From contig NZ_LMSA01000002.1 of assembly GCF_001427985.1 (NCBI RefSeq), positions 1,232,811 to 1,296,810 on the forward strand: a DNA stretch of 64,000 nucleotides, in the 5' to 3' direction. Shown here in pieces: positions 48,664 to 58,006 of the stretch. A model generated the notes under the pieces. That model did not search any database, was not told the DNA's origin, and saw nothing but the letters and a program-made list of their open reading frames with translations. The position numbers and the translations under genes were made by a program. Source of the stretch: Knoellia sp. Soil729 (GTDB lineage: Bacteria; Actinomycetota; Actinomycetes; Actinomycetales; Dermatophilaceae). The stretch's first letter is position 1. Every line of letters starts with the position of its first letter.

Positions 48664-49335
48664 TCAGCGGGCGAGGAGTCTCGCGAGTGCCTTGGGCTGG
48701 GTGTACATCGGCCAGTGGCCGGAGTCGATGTCGACGAGGTCGAGCTTGTCGATCCGGGCCAGCTCGGGCGTGTCCCCGCCCTCGATCCACTCCCTGGCCT
48801 GCTCGGGCGAGAACTCCGGGCACACGAGAACGGCCGGCACGGCATACCGGCGTTCGTCCCGCAGGTGCACGACTCCACGGCTCACGCCCACCGGCACGGG
48901 CACCATGTCCTGCTCGATCGCGGCCTTGAGCTCGTCTGAGATGTCGTCGCTGTCCGGTCCCTCGAACCTGGCCCAGCCCGGGAAGCCCATGAGCCCGTCG
49001 ACGGGCTCGAAGTAGTCGGCGTACGCCTGTGCGTCCTCCTCGGGGAAGGCGCCGATGAAGACGACGCGAGCCACCCTGTCCGGGCGTGCGTCCGCAGCCA
49101 GCCATGCCAGCGTGCAGGCCGCCGAGTGACCGACGACGACCGCGCGGTCGGGTGACGCGTCGACCTCTGCCAGCACTGCGGTCACCTGGTCGGCGAGAGT
49201 GGCGTCCACGTCGCCGTCACCCTGCCCGGGCAGCGCGACAGGGACGGCCGAGTGTCCGAGGGCGGCCAGCTCGGCCACGACCTGGTCCCAGGCCGAGGGT
49301 CGCAGCCACAGTCCGCCGATGAGGACGATGCGCAT
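48664..49335 (-). CDS. Alpha/beta hydrolase
   Basis: 223 residues, cytoplasmic, short alpha/beta hydrolase. Oxyanion region IVLIGGLWLRPSAW, nucleophile elbow VVVGHSAACTLAW with catalytic Ser, and a C-terminal His in DIDSGHWPMYTQP; an acidic residue should lie in the strand before it (LDLVDID). Substrate unknown. ATG 49335 preceded by AAGGAG. Divergent from the WYL regulator with about 100 bases between starts, which suggests regulation by that protein. Confidence 0.85.
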   Translation of the reverse strand: MRIVLIGGLWLRPSAWDQVVAELAALGHSAVPVALPGQGDGDVDATLADQVTAVLAEVDASPDRAVVVGHSAACTLAWLAADARPDRVARVVFIGAFPEEDAQAYADYFEPVDGLMGFPGWARFEGPDSDDISDELKAAIEQDMVPVPVGVSRGVVHLRDERRYAVPAVLVCPEFSPEQAREWIEGGDTPELARIDKLDLVDIDSGHWPMYTQPKALARLLAR

Positions 49336-49436
49336 TGCGGTGTCTCCTTGTTGGTGGGTGGGGGGTACGCCCACCGTAGGAGGTGTTGCGGACGGACCAC
49401 TTCCGGAATGCCGTGCGCTCTGGAAGGTTGGTCGGC
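49336..49436. promoter_or_regulatory. Divergent promoter region, hydrolase / WYL regulator
   Basis: 101 bases between two divergent starts. A short inverted repeat GGTGGG (49353-49358) / CCCACC (49370-49375) is present. No clear -10/-35 pair was seen. The arrangement regulator-back-to-back-with-target is the main evidence. Confidence 0.4.
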
Positions 49437-50438
49437 ATGCGTTTCGAGCCCGCCGAGATGAGCGCGACCGCGCGCGTGCTGAGCACCCTGCAGGTCCTGC
49501 AGGACCGCCCGGGCGTCACGGCCGCCGAGCTCTCGAGGCGCCTGGGGGTCACCGAGCGGGCGACGAGGCGACACATCGCGATCCTGCGTGAGGCCGGCAT
49601 ACCGGTTCTCTCGACGCGTGGTCCCTACGGCGGCTACAGGCTCGGGCGCGGCGCCGCTCTCGCGCCGGTGGTCTTCACCGAGGCCGAGGCGCTCAGCCTG
49701 GTCATGGCCGTCATCGACAGCCACCCCAGCGCTGCGGCCGTGACGAGTGATGACGACGCCGTGGGATCGGCGCTGGACAAGGTGGTCCGCGCCTTGCCCC
49801 GCGCTGCCGGACGGGAGGCCGCAGCCCTGCGCGAGCATGCCTGTGCCACGCCCGACCGGCACCCCAGCAGACCGGACCCCGCGACGACGAGCGCCCTCGT
49901 CGCCGCGAGCGCGGGTCGCCGTCAGGTGCGCATCACCTACGTGAGCGAGTCGGGGTCGACGTGGCCGGACGTCGCGGACCCGTGGGCGGTCGTCGTGAGG
50001 CACTCACGCTGGTACCTCCTGTGCCGCTCGCACCGCGCCGACGCGGTGCGGACCTACCGCATCGACCGCATCCGGGAGGTGGTCGAGCTGGAGGAGCCGT
50101 TCGAGCCACCACCGGGCCTGGACCCGGTCAGCTCGCTCGAGGAGCACCTCGGCGTCGGCTGGGAGTTCGCCACTCGCGTCGTCATCGAGGCCTCGGTGGA
50201 GGAGGCGCAGCGCTGGGTGCACCCGGCCATGGGAGCCCTCACACGGCATACGCACGGGTGTGTCCTCGTGGGCAGCACGAGCAACCCGGCGATGTACGCC
50301 CGGGAGTGGCTCGCACGGATCCCGCTGCCGTTCCGGGTCGAGGGCGGCGCGGAGCTCGTGGGCACGACGCGCACCCTCGCAGTGCAGCTCTCGGCCGCCG
50401 TGGCGCCTCCCGCCCCAGCCGGGGAGGACCTTTCCTGA
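49437..50438 (+). CDS. HTH-WYL transcriptional regulator (YafY type)
   Basis: 333 residues. N-terminal winged helix (RVLSTLQVLQDRPGVTAAEL, RRLGVTERATRRHIAILREA), then the WYL ligand-binding domain with RITYVSESG, DPWAVVVRHSRWYLLCRSH and RTYRIDRIREVV, and a C-terminal extension (about 230-330) like other WCX domains. Such regulators often control an adjacent enzyme; the divergent hydrolase is the candidate. ATG 49437 with GGAAGG upstream; ATG 49458 is an alternative. Confidence 0.88.
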   Translation: MRFEPAEMSATARVLSTLQVLQDRPGVTAAELSRRLGVTERATRRHIAILREAGIPVLSTRGPYGGYRLGRGAALAPVVFTEAEALSLVMAVIDSHPSAAAVTSDDDAVGSALDKVVRALPRAAGREAAALREHACATPDRHPSRPDPATTSALVAASAGRRQVRITYVSESGSTWPDVADPWAVVVRHSRWYLLCRSHRADAVRTYRIDRIREVVELEEPFEPPPGLDPVSSLEEHLGVGWEFATRVVIEASVEEAQRWVHPAMGALTRHTHGCVLVGSTSNPAMYAREWLARIPLPFRVEGGAELVGTTRTLAVQLSAAVAPPAPAGEDLS

Positions 50439-50538
50439 ACGTTGCTCTCAGGTTTCTGGCGGCATACTGGATCAGGCGTCCGCTGCCCGCACGGGTGGAC
50501 TGCGCCCCGTCCGCACCGTCTTTTCCCGAAAGTTGTCC

Positions 50539-52785
50539 ATGAGCAAGTCACCCCGCTCGCGCGCCGAGGCCCGCAACCGCAACGAGGGCTCACCTCGCAG
50601 CCAGCGCCCGGGTTCGCGCCGGTCGTGGCCACGCCGGATCCTCTACACGCTGATCGCGCTGTTCCTCCTCGGGGTGGCCGGGCTGGGCGTCGCCTACGCG
50701 ATGACGGACGTGCCCAAGCCCAACGACCTCGCGGTGGCGCAGACCAACATCATCTACTTCTCCGATGGCAAGTCCGAGATCGGGCGCATCTCCGAGCAGA
50801 ACCGCGAGAACGTCAAGCTCAAGCAGATCCCGCTGCCGGTCCAGCACGCGATGCTCGCGGCCGAGGACCACAACTTCTACGAGAACAAGGGCATCTCACC
50901 GACCGGCATCGCGCGAGCCGTCTGGGTCGCGATCAAGGGCGGTGAGGCGACGCAGGGCGGGTCGACGATCACCCAGCAGTACGTCAAGAACTACTTCCTC
51001 ACCCAGGACCGCACGCTGTCGCGCAAGGCCCGCGAGATCCTCATCTCGATCAAGATCGACGGGCAGCAGTCCAAGGACCAGATCCTCGAGAACTACTTCA
51101 ACACCATCTACTACGGCCGCGGCGCCTACGGCATCCAGACCGCGTCCAAGGCCTACTTCGGCAAGGACGTCTCCAAGCTCACCCCCGCCGAGGGCGCCTT
51201 CCTCGCGGCGGCGATCCGTGGTCCCTCCTTCTACGACCCCCGCCTCGGTCCGGAGCAGAAGAAGAACGCGCAGAAGCGCTCCGGCTACATCCTCGACGCC
51301 ATGGTGCGCGAGGGCTGGCTGACGCCGGAGCAGCGCGCCAAGGCGACGTTCCCGACGGACAAGGAGTTCGTCGACTACAAGCCGCCGTCGTCGACGGGGA
51401 CCAACGGCTACCTCATGGAGCTCGTCAAGAGCGAGCTGGCCAAGAAGGTGAAGCTGTCAGAGGCCGATATCTCCCGGGGTGGGCTGCGCGTCGTCACGAC
51501 GTTCGACAAGAAGAAGCAGCAGGCGGCGGTCGACGCCGTCAAGGAGCGCATCCCCGAGGACGCCAAGGGGCTGCACGTGGGCATCGCCTCGATCAAGCCC
51601 GGCGACGGCGCCGTCGAGGCGCTCTACGGCGGAGCCGACTACGCCAAGAACCAGTTCAACACCGCCACGGACGCGACGATGCAGGCCGGGTCCACGTTCA
51701 AGGTCTTCGCGCTCATCGCCGCCCTGGAGAGCGGTGACCTGAGCATCCGCCAGTCCTTCGACGGGTCGAGCCCGCAGTACTTCGAGGAGTTCGCGAACCC
51801 CGGGGGCAAGACCGACTTCAACCGCCGCGGTGGGGTGCGCAACTTCAACAACCGCGACTGGGGGCGCATCACCGTCCCGACGGCCACGGCGAACTCGGTC
51901 AACACCGTCTTCGCGCAGCTCAACATCATCGCCGGGCCCAAGAAGACCGCGGCCGCGGCGACGACCGCCGGCGTCACGGCCAAGCTCAGCCCCAACTACG
52001 CCAACGTCCTGGGCACGGACAACGTCAAGGTCATCGACATGGCCAACGCCTACGCCACCCTTGCGGCCAAGGGGGTCAAGGCCACCCCCTACTACGTCAC
52101 GTCGGTGAAGTCCTCCGACGAGTCCTTCGACTACAAGGCCAAGCCGGTGAAGAAGCGGGTCTTCGACGAGAAGCTCGTCTCCGACGTCGTCTACTGCATG
52201 CAGCAGGTCATCGAGCGCGGCAGTGGCGAGTACGCCGGCAACCGGCTCGACCGCGAGGCCGCCGGCAAGACCGGGACCTCGAGCGACAACCTCTCCGCCT
52301 GGTTCGACGGCTTCACGCCCCAGCTCGCCACCGCGGTGGGCATGTACAAGGGCGACGGCTCGGTCAAGCCGGAGAACGAGATGAACGACGTCCCCGGGTG
52401 GGGCGCCATTACCGGTGGCACCATCCCGGTGCGCATCTGGAGCGACTACATGGTCGCGGCCACCGAGGGCATGGACAAGGTCACGTTCCCGCAGCCCGCC
52501 TACATCAACGAGGACGCAGCGCCTCGGCCGACGACGCAGGCACCGCAGCCCACGACGCAGGCACCCCAGCCCACCACCCAGGCACCCCAGCCCACGACCC
52601 AGGCGCCGACGCCGACGCCGACCCCCACCCCGACGCCCAGCAAGACCGCGACGCCGACGCCCACGCTGACGGTGCCGACGCCAACGCCGACACCCACGCC
52701 CACGCCGACCAAGACCAAGGGGCCCAAGCCTCCGCCGGTCCCCCTGCCGACCTCCTCACCGCAGCCCAGTGGGAAGACCGGCTGA
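50539..52785 (+). CDS. ponA: Bifunctional penicillin-binding protein (class A)
   Basis: Peptidoglycan glycosyltransferase plus transpeptidase. 748 residues: cytoplasmic basic tail, signal anchor (ILYTLIALFLLGVAGLGVAYA, about 33-53), glycosyltransferase domain with AAEDHNFYENKGISPTGIAR and QGGSTITQQYVKNYFL, transpeptidase domain with nucleophile Ser385 in STFK, the SVN motif, and KTGTSS. The C-terminal tail (about 655-748) is Pro/Thr-rich with PTTQAPQ repeated four times followed by PTPTP runs, probably spanning the cell wall. ATG 50539. Order PBP, GT87-like gene, rpsF matches the mycobacterial ponA1 region. Confidence 0.94.
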   Translation: MSKSPRSRAEARNRNEGSPRSQRPGSRRSWPRRILYTLIALFLLGVAGLGVAYAMTDVPKPNDLAVAQTNIIYFSDGKSEIGRISEQNRENVKLKQIPLPVQHAMLAAEDHNFYENKGISPTGIARAVWVAIKGGEATQGGSTITQQYVKNYFLTQDRTLSRKAREILISIKIDGQQSKDQILENYFNTIYYGRGAYGIQTASKAYFGKDVSKLTPAEGAFLAAAIRGPSFYDPRLGPEQKKNAQKRSGYILDAMVREGWLTPEQRAKATFPTDKEFVDYKPPSSTGTNGYLMELVKSELAKKVKLSEADISRGGLRVVTTFDKKKQQAAVDAVKERIPEDAKGLHVGIASIKPGDGAVEALYGGADYAKNQFNTATDATMQAGSTFKVFALIAALESGDLSIRQSFDGSSPQYFEEFANPGGKTDFNRRGGVRNFNNRDWGRITVPTATANSVNTVFAQLNIIAGPKKTAAAATTAGVTAKLSPNYANVLGTDNVKVIDMANAYATLAAKGVKATPYYVTSVKSSDESFDYKAKPVKKRVFDEKLVSDVVYCMQQVIERGSGEYAGNRLDREAAGKTGTSSDNLSAWFDGFTPQLATAVGMYKGDGSVKPENEMNDVPGWGAITGGTIPVRIWSDYMVAATEGMDKVTFPQPAYINEDAAPRPTTQAPQPTTQAPQPTTQAPQPTTQAPTPTPTPTPTPSKTATPTPTLTVPTPTPTPTPTPTKTKGPKPPPVPLPTSSPQPSGKTG

Positions 52786-54109
52786 GCCGGGAAGCGCGGC
52801 CGGGACCACCACGAGGCGGGACCGGCCGCGCTCGGCCGACGCGGGCCTCGCCCCGGTCGCGCTCCTCGCCGCGCTGCCGGTCCTCGTCTCGCTCTGGAAG
52901 CAGGGCCCCTGCCTCGACCACGGGTGGGGCGGCAGTGAGCCGTTCTGGCGGTACTGCTACTCCGACCTCGCCGTCGGGGTCCAGACCGCGGGAGCAGGGC
53001 GCGGGCTCACGGCCTACGTCTCGGGCGAGGTGCCGCTGGACCAGCCACCACTCACGGGGGCGTTCGTCTCGCTCGTCGCCGGGCTCGGGCCCGGCGGCAG
53101 CGACCTCGCCACGCAGCGCTGGGTTCTCGCCGTGTGGGCGGTGCTGGCGCTCGCCGCCCTCGTGCTCATGGCCTGGTGGGTTCGCACGATGCCCGAGCAC
53201 CGAGGAGCTGACCCGTGGCAGGTCGCCCTGGCCCCCGTGGCCGCCCTCACCCTGCTCCTGTCCCCGGACCTGCTCGGCGTGGTGCTGGCGACGGGTGGAC
53301 TGTGGGCTTGGGGCCGACGGCACCCCGCGCTGGCCGGCGCCCTGCTCGGGGCCGGGGCCATGGCGCGCACCTACCCGGCGCTGCTCCTCGTCGTCATCGC
53401 CGGGCATGCCTGGCGGACCGGGCGTGAGCGTGAGCTGGTTCCCCTCGCCGGTGCCTGCGTCGCGGTCCTCGTCCTCGTCGCGGCTCCGTTGCTCGCGCTC
53501 TCCCCGAGCACGCTGACCCAGTCGTGGTCGTCCTGGCTCGACGCTCCCGCCGGTCTGGGGTCGGTCTGGTACCTGCCCACCTTGGCCGGGAGCCAGTGGC
53601 CCTCGGCCGTGCTCACCGTGGTGGCGGTCCTCGGCATCACGCTGGCCCTGGTCCTGGCGGGGCTGCGCGTGCTGGGTGCGCCGTCGACACCCCGGCTGGG
53701 CGCGGTGGCGCTGCTCGCAGTCACGGTGGTGCTCGTCACTGGCAAGTCCTTCCCGGTCCAGGCATCCCTGTGGCTGGTCCCCCTCGTCGCCCTGGCCGGC
53801 CTGACGTGGCGCGACCACCTCGTCTGGGCCCTGGCGGAAGGCGTGCACTTCGTGGCGGTCTGGCTCTACCTGGGCGGCCTGCAGAACCCGGACAAGTCGC
53901 TGCCTCCGGGCTGGTACTCCCTCGCGCTGCTGCTGCGGGTGGCGGCCGTGGCCTTCCTCGCCGTGCGCGCCTGGCAGACCGCCTCAACTTTCCCACGCAG
54001 ACCGTGGGACCCGCCGCCTGAAGTGGATTCCTCTCACCTCCGTGGGGATCCGCCGTCACGCGAGGTGAGAGCTCCCGCTCCGAAGTCGCCGGCTGCGCCG
54101 ACGATTTAG
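52769..54109 (+). CDS. GT87-like multi-pass membrane glycosyltransferase
   Basis: 446 residues with about ten hydrophobic segments (for example APVALLAALPVLVSLW, WVLAVWAVLALAALVLMAWW, LVPLAGACVAVLVLVAAPLLAL). Resembles polyprenol-phosphate-mannose-dependent mannosyltransferases of the GT87/DUF2029 group, which build envelope glycolipids or glycoproteins; an external-loop Asp after the first helix (CLDHGWGGSEPFW) may be catalytic. GTG 52769 overlaps the end of the PBP gene by 17 bases, so the two are co-expressed. Substrate not predictable. Confidence 0.8.
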   Translation: MGRPAEPGSAAGTTTRRDRPRSADAGLAPVALLAALPVLVSLWKQGPCLDHGWGGSEPFWRYCYSDLAVGVQTAGAGRGLTAYVSGEVPLDQPPLTGAFVSLVAGLGPGGSDLATQRWVLAVWAVLALAALVLMAWWVRTMPEHRGADPWQVALAPVAALTLLLSPDLLGVVLATGGLWAWGRRHPALAGALLGAGAMARTYPALLLVVIAGHAWRTGRERELVPLAGACVAVLVLVAAPLLALSPSTLTQSWSSWLDAPAGLGSVWYLPTLAGSQWPSAVLTVVAVLGITLALVLAGLRVLGAPSTPRLGAVALLAVTVVLVTGKSFPVQASLWLVPLVALAGLTWRDHLVWALAEGVHFVAVWLYLGGLQNPDKSLPPGWYSLALLLRVAAVAFLAVRAWQTASTFPRRPWDPPPEVDSSHLRGDPPSREVRAPAPKSPAAPTI

Positions 54110-54154
54110 CGGGTATGCCGTGCAGCCGGTACCCTTGCCGGGTTGCCTGTGCCC

Positions 54155-54163
54155 TGTGGACAA
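54155..54163. promoter_or_regulatory. Isolated DnaA box upstream of rpsF-ssb
   Basis: TGTGGACAA, the exact complement of the DnaA box in oriC, lies 85 bases before the rpsF start in the presumed promoter region of the operon that encodes single-strand DNA-binding protein. Confidence 0.5.
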
Positions 54164-54247
54164 CTCCACAGCGGTGTCGGCGGCATTGCATACCCTCCTG
54201 TCACGGAGAGACCGTGACCGTTCAGACCGAAGGAGGCGGGTTAACGC

Positions 54248-54535
54248 ATGCGTCAGTACGAACTCATGGTCATCCTCGACCCGGAACTTGACGACCGCAC
54301 GGTGCAGCCGTCGCTCGACAAGTTCCTCACCGTCATCACCAAGGACGGGGGCACCGTCGACAACATCGACGTCTGGGGCCGCCGTCGCCTGGCCTACGAG
54401 ATCAAGAAGAAGGCCGAGGGCATCTACGCCGTCGTCAACTTCACCTCGGAGCCGGCCACCGCCAAGGAGCTGGACCGTCAGCTCGGGCTCAACGAGTCGA
54501 TCATGCGGACCAAGCTCCTGCGCCCCGGCGCCTGA
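54248..54535 (+). CDS. rpsF: 30S ribosomal protein S6
   Basis: 95-residue small-subunit protein that pairs with S18. Starts [19 protein letters not shown] and contains [20 protein letters not shown], standard for S6. AAGGAGG precedes ATG 54248. First gene of the rpsF-ssb-rpsR-rplI operon. Confidence 0.97.
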   Translation: MRQYELMVILDPELDDRTVQPSLDKFLTVITKDGGTVDNIDVWGRRRLAYEIKKKAEGIYAVVNFTSEPATAKELDRQLGLNESIMRTKLLRPGA

Positions 54536-54658
54536 GCCTCCTCACGACTCAACCTCGGCTCGACCCAGCGACTCGTCGCTCACCGCACCATCCAGCCACC
54601 CAGCACCACGGCATACACATCCGTCGCATCTGCACCCAGACCAAAGGGGATCTGATCC

Positions 54659-55264
54659 ATGGCAGGCGAGACCGTCATCACGATCGTCGGGAACCTCACC
54701 GGTGACCCCGAGCTGCGCTTCACTCCATCCGGAGCTGCTGTCGCGAACTTCACCGTGGCCTCCACGCCGCGCACGTTCGACCGCCAGAGCAACGAGTGGA
54801 AGGACGGCGAGACGCTGTTCATGCGTTGCTCGGTCTGGCGCGATGCTGCGGAGAACGTCGCCGAGTCCCTCCAGCGGGGCACGCGCGTCATCGTCACCGG
54901 CCGTCTGAAGTCTCGTTCCTACGAGACCAAGGAAGGCGAGAAGCGCACGGTCGTTGAGATGGACGTCGACGAGGTCGGCCCCTCGATGAAGTACGCCACG
55001 GCCAAGGTCAACAAGACCTCCCGCGGCGGAGGTGGCGGCGGTTTCGGTGGCGGCGAGGGTGGCTCTGGCGGCGGACAGGACCCGTGGGCCACCGGTGGCT
55101 CTGCACCTCAGGGTGGAGCGCCTGCAGGTGGCCAGGGTCAGGTCCAGGGCGGTTGGGGTGCACCCGGTGCCGGGCAGTCCGCGCCGCAGGGTCAGCCCGG
55201 TCAGCAGGGCGGCGCTCAGGGTGGGTGGGGCAACGCTCCCTCCTACGACGAGCCCCCGTTCTGA
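54659..55264 (+). CDS. ssb: Single-stranded DNA-binding protein
   Basis: Homotetrameric protein protecting single-stranded DNA in replication and repair. 201 residues: OB-fold (about 1-115) with [20 protein letters not shown] and [16 protein letters not shown], then a Gly/Gln-rich flexible tail and the conserved acidic tip ending YDEPPF, which recruits partner proteins. ATG 54659 follows AAAGGGGA about 10 bases upstream. Confidence 0.97.
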   Translation: MAGETVITIVGNLTGDPELRFTPSGAAVANFTVASTPRTFDRQSNEWKDGETLFMRCSVWRDAAENVAESLQRGTRVIVTGRLKSRSYETKEGEKRTVVEMDVDEVGPSMKYATAKVNKTSRGGGGGGFGGGEGGSGGGQDPWATGGSAPQGGAPAGGQGQVQGGWGAPGAGQSAPQGQPGQQGGAQGGWGNAPSYDEPPF

Positions 55265-55350
55265 CTTGGCCAACAACACTGAAGATTCACACCATCCCTG
55301 GGCGACCAGGGCTCATCCGCTGAAGAACTCAGCAGAAGGAGAGCACCACG

Positions 55351-55587
55351 ATGGCTAAGCCAGTTGTGCGCAAGCCCAAGAAGAAGGCCAACCCGCTCAA
55401 GGCGGCGAAGGTCGAGAACATCGACTACAAGGACACCGCGCTGCTGCGCAAGTTCATCTCCGACCGCGGCAAGATCCGCGCTCGTCGGGTGACCGGCGTG
55501 TCCGTCCAGGAGCAGCGTCTGATCGCCAACGCGGTCAAGAACGCCCGTGAGATGGCGCTCCTTCCCTACTCCAGCTCGTCCCGCTGA
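55351..55587 (+). CDS. rpsR: 30S ribosomal protein S18
   Basis: 78 residues. Core [20 protein letters not shown] and ending LLPYSSSSR are typical. The zinc-binding Cys pairs of the C+ form are absent ([19 protein letters not shown]), so this is a zinc-independent S18, which I recall as common in Micrococcales. AGAAGGAGAG precedes ATG 55351. Confidence 0.96.
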   Translation: MAKPVVRKPKKKANPLKAAKVENIDYKDTALLRKFISDRGKIRARRVTGVSVQEQRLIANAVKNAREMALLPYSSSSR

Positions 55588-55622
55588 CGCGCGACTCACA
55601 GCACCAGAAGGAGAGCTGAACA

Positions 55623-56069
55623 ATGAAGGTGATTCTCACGCACGAGGTCTCCAGCCTCGGCACCGCCGGTGACGTCGTCGACGTCAAGGACGGCTACGCC
55701 CGCAACTTCCTCTTCCGCCGCGGCCTCGCGACGCAGTGGACCAAGGGCGGCCAGAAGCAGGTCGACTCCATCGCCAAGGGCCGTGAGGTCCGCGCGGTCG
55801 CGTCGCTCGAGGAGGCCCAGTCGATCAAGGGCAACCTCGAGTCCAAGCCCGTGACCGTCCCCGCGCACGCCGGCAAGGAGGGACGCCTCTTCGGTGCCGT
55901 CTCCTCCGCCGACATCGCGGCGGCCGTCAAGGACGCGGTGGGCGCCGACCTCGACAAGCGCAAGATCGAGGTCCCGACCCCGATCAAGACCACGGGTGCC
56001 CACGAGGCCCTCATCCGTCTGCACCCCGAGGTGCAGGCCAAGGTCACGCTCAACGTCGTCGCTGGCTGA
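55623..56069 (+). CDS. rplI: 50S ribosomal protein L9
   Basis: 148 residues. N-terminal rRNA-binding domain with [20 protein letters not shown] and [13 protein letters not shown], then the connecting helix and C-terminal domain ending [22 protein letters not shown] precedes ATG 55623. Last gene of the operon, followed by a hairpin terminator. Confidence 0.97.
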   Translation: MKVILTHEVSSLGTAGDVVDVKDGYARNFLFRRGLATQWTKGGQKQVDSIAKGREVRAVASLEEAQSIKGNLESKPVTVPAHAGKEGRLFGAVSSADIAAAVKDAVGADLDKRKIEVPTPIKTTGAHEALIRLHPEVQAKVTLNVVAG

Positions 56070-56084
56070 CCAGCCCCGCACGAG

Positions 56085-56119
56085 CAGCGCCCGGTTCCCC
56101 GCAAGGGACCCGGGCGCTG
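56085..56119. terminator. Hairpin terminator of the rpsF operon
   Basis: Arms CAGCGCCCGGTTCCC (56085-56099) and GGGACCCGGGCGCTG (56105-56119) pair with a single mismatch, 16 bases after the rplI stop, followed by TTGC. The remaining bases to radA (56120-56355) contain no supportable gene. Confidence 0.8.
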
Positions 56120-56355
56120 TTGCGTCCCCGCCGCCCCCCACCCCACCTCACCCGTCCCAACTTTTGCTCCCCGTGCGGGAACCTGTGGGGTCCGGAGGGT
56201 TCGTTTCCCTCCTGACGCTGACCTTCCCTCCGCAAGGGTGCCGTATGCCGGTCGCCCCCGTTCCCGTTGACGGCTCGGCTCACGCCGGCCCGCCCACGCC
56301 GGCCCGGCCCTGCGCGCCTGCGCTGGTGTCAGAGCGCTCGTCTAGGTTGGCGCCC

Positions 56356-57747
56356 ATGGCAGCGAAGGCGACGCGACCGGCATACCGGTGCACCGAGTGC
56401 GGCTGGACGACGGCCAAGTGGGTCGGGCGCTGCGGTGAGTGCCAGGCGTGGGGGTCGGTGACCGAGGTCGGTGCCGTCTCCGCGCGCACGACTGCGGCCA
56501 AGACGGTGGAGCGCCCTGCCGTGCCCATCGGCGAGGTCGACGTGAGCCGCGCCGAAGCCAGGGGCACGGGTGTGCCCGAGTTCGACCGGGTGCTCGGCGG
56601 TGGGCTGGTGCCCGGTGCCGTCGTGCTCGTCGCGGGTGAGCCCGGCATCGGCAAGTCGACCCTGCTGCTCGACGTGGCCGGGCGCGCCGCCCGTGGTGGG
56701 GAGCCGGGGGAGGAGCGACGGGTCCTCTACGTCAGCGGTGAGGAGTCGGCCGCACAGGTGCGCAGCCGCGCCGAGCGCATCGAGGCGATGGCCCGCACGC
56801 TGTTCCTGGCCTCCGAGACCGACCTCGCCACCGTTCTCGGCCAGATCGACCAGGTCGAGCCGGAGCTCGTCATCATCGACTCGGTCCAGACCATCAGCAG
56901 TGCCGAGATCGAGGGCTCCGCCGGCAACGTCTCGCAGGTGCGTGAGGTCGCGGCGAGCATCATCGCCACCGCCAAGTCCCGCGGCATCGCCTGCCTGCTC
57001 GTCGGGCACGTCACCAAGGACGGCTCCATCGCCGGCCCGCGGGTGCTCGAGCACCTCGTCGACGTGGTCATCCAGTTCGAGGGAGACCGGCACAGCCGGC
57101 TGCGGCTGGTGCGAGCGGTCAAGAACCGCTACGGCCCGACCGACGAGGTCGGCTGCTTCGACCTGTCCGACATCGGCATCACTGGCCTCGCCGACCCCAG
57201 CGGGCTGTTCCTGTCCAACCGCACCGCCGCCGTCGCCGGCACCTGCGTGACGGTGACGCTCGAGGGCCGGCGGCCGCTGGTCACCGAGGTGCAGGCACTC
57301 GTGGACCAGACCGAGATGCCCAACCCGAGACGGGCCACAAGTGGGCTCGACTCCTCGCGCGTCGGCATGATCCTCGCCGTGCTGGGGACCCGGGCCAAGG
57401 CGCCGATCGGTCGCAAGGACGTGTTCGTCTCCACCGTCGGCGGGGTGCGCATCACCGAGCCCGCTGCTGACCTCGCGCTGACCCTCGCGCTGGCGAGTGC
57501 CATCACCGACCAGCCGCTGCCCGTGGGCACGGTCGCCTTCGGTGAGGTGGGCCTGGCGGGCGAGCTGCGTCCCGTGACCGGTGCCCATCGCCGCCTCGCC
57601 GAGGCGTCGCGGCTGGGGTTCACCACGGCGATCGTCCCGCCCGGTGTCCTGGGCGGCGGTCCGGTGCCCGACGGGCTGCGGGTGCTCGAGGTGGACACCG
57701 TGCTGCAGGCGGTGACCTTGGCGAGCTCACCGGCCCACGCCCGCTGA
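56356..57747 (+). CDS. radA: DNA repair protein RadA
   Basis: RecA-like ATPase that helps branch migration and processing of recombination intermediates. 463 residues: N-terminal C4 zinc finger (CTECGWTTAKWVGRCGEC), Walker A GEPGIGKST, Walker B VIIDSVQT, the RadA KNRYG motif and a C-terminal Lon-protease-like domain (from about 290; EPAADLALTLALASAITDQP). ATG 56356 has almost no leader; TCTAGG sits ten bases upstream, so the transcript could be nearly leaderless. An in-frame extension upstream is not family-like. Followed by disA, its known partner in many bacteria. Confidence 0.95.
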   Translation: MAAKATRPAYRCTECGWTTAKWVGRCGECQAWGSVTEVGAVSARTTAAKTVERPAVPIGEVDVSRAEARGTGVPEFDRVLGGGLVPGAVVLVAGEPGIGKSTLLLDVAGRAARGGEPGEERRVLYVSGEESAAQVRSRAERIEAMARTLFLASETDLATVLGQIDQVEPELVIIDSVQTISSAEIEGSAGNVSQVREVAASIIATAKSRGIACLLVGHVTKDGSIAGPRVLEHLVDVVIQFEGDRHSRLRLVRAVKNRYGPTDEVGCFDLSDIGITGLADPSGLFLSNRTAAVAGTCVTVTLEGRRPLVTEVQALVDQTEMPNPRRATSGLDSSRVGMILAVLGTRAKAPIGRKDVFVSTVGGVRITEPAADLALTLALASAITDQPLPVGTVAFGEVGLAGELRPVTGAHRRLAEASRLGFTTAIVPPGVLGGGPVPDGLRVLEVDTVLQAVTLASSPAHAR

Positions 57748-57763
57748 CGCGCCCCCGGCTGCT

Positions 57764-57853
57764 GCACAAACCGGTTCGTGAACCGTCGTGCTGCTCGCCA
57801 ACCCGTTCGATCCGGCCCACGAGTGCGCGCGTGGTTCGCGAACCGGTTCGTGC
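57764..57853. repeat. Long inverted repeat between radA and disA
   Basis: Arms at 57764-57784 (GCACAAACCGGTTCGTGAAC plus C) and 57833-57853 (GGTTCGCGAACCGGTTCGTG plus C) pair over 21 positions with two G-T type exceptions, enclosing a 48-base loop. It starts 16 bases after the radA stop, so termination or attenuation before disA is possible. Confidence 0.65.
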
Positions 57854-58006
57854 GGCCCGGCTGCCGGGCTGGCGGACCGGCCCCAAGAATGCCCCGGACA
57901 CGATCCGGTCACCGCGACCGGACGGCATACCGGCGCCGTTAGACTCGCCGAAGCACAGGGCGTCACGCTGTGCGCCCAGAGCGATGAGACACGAAGGGGG
58001 ACGCAC

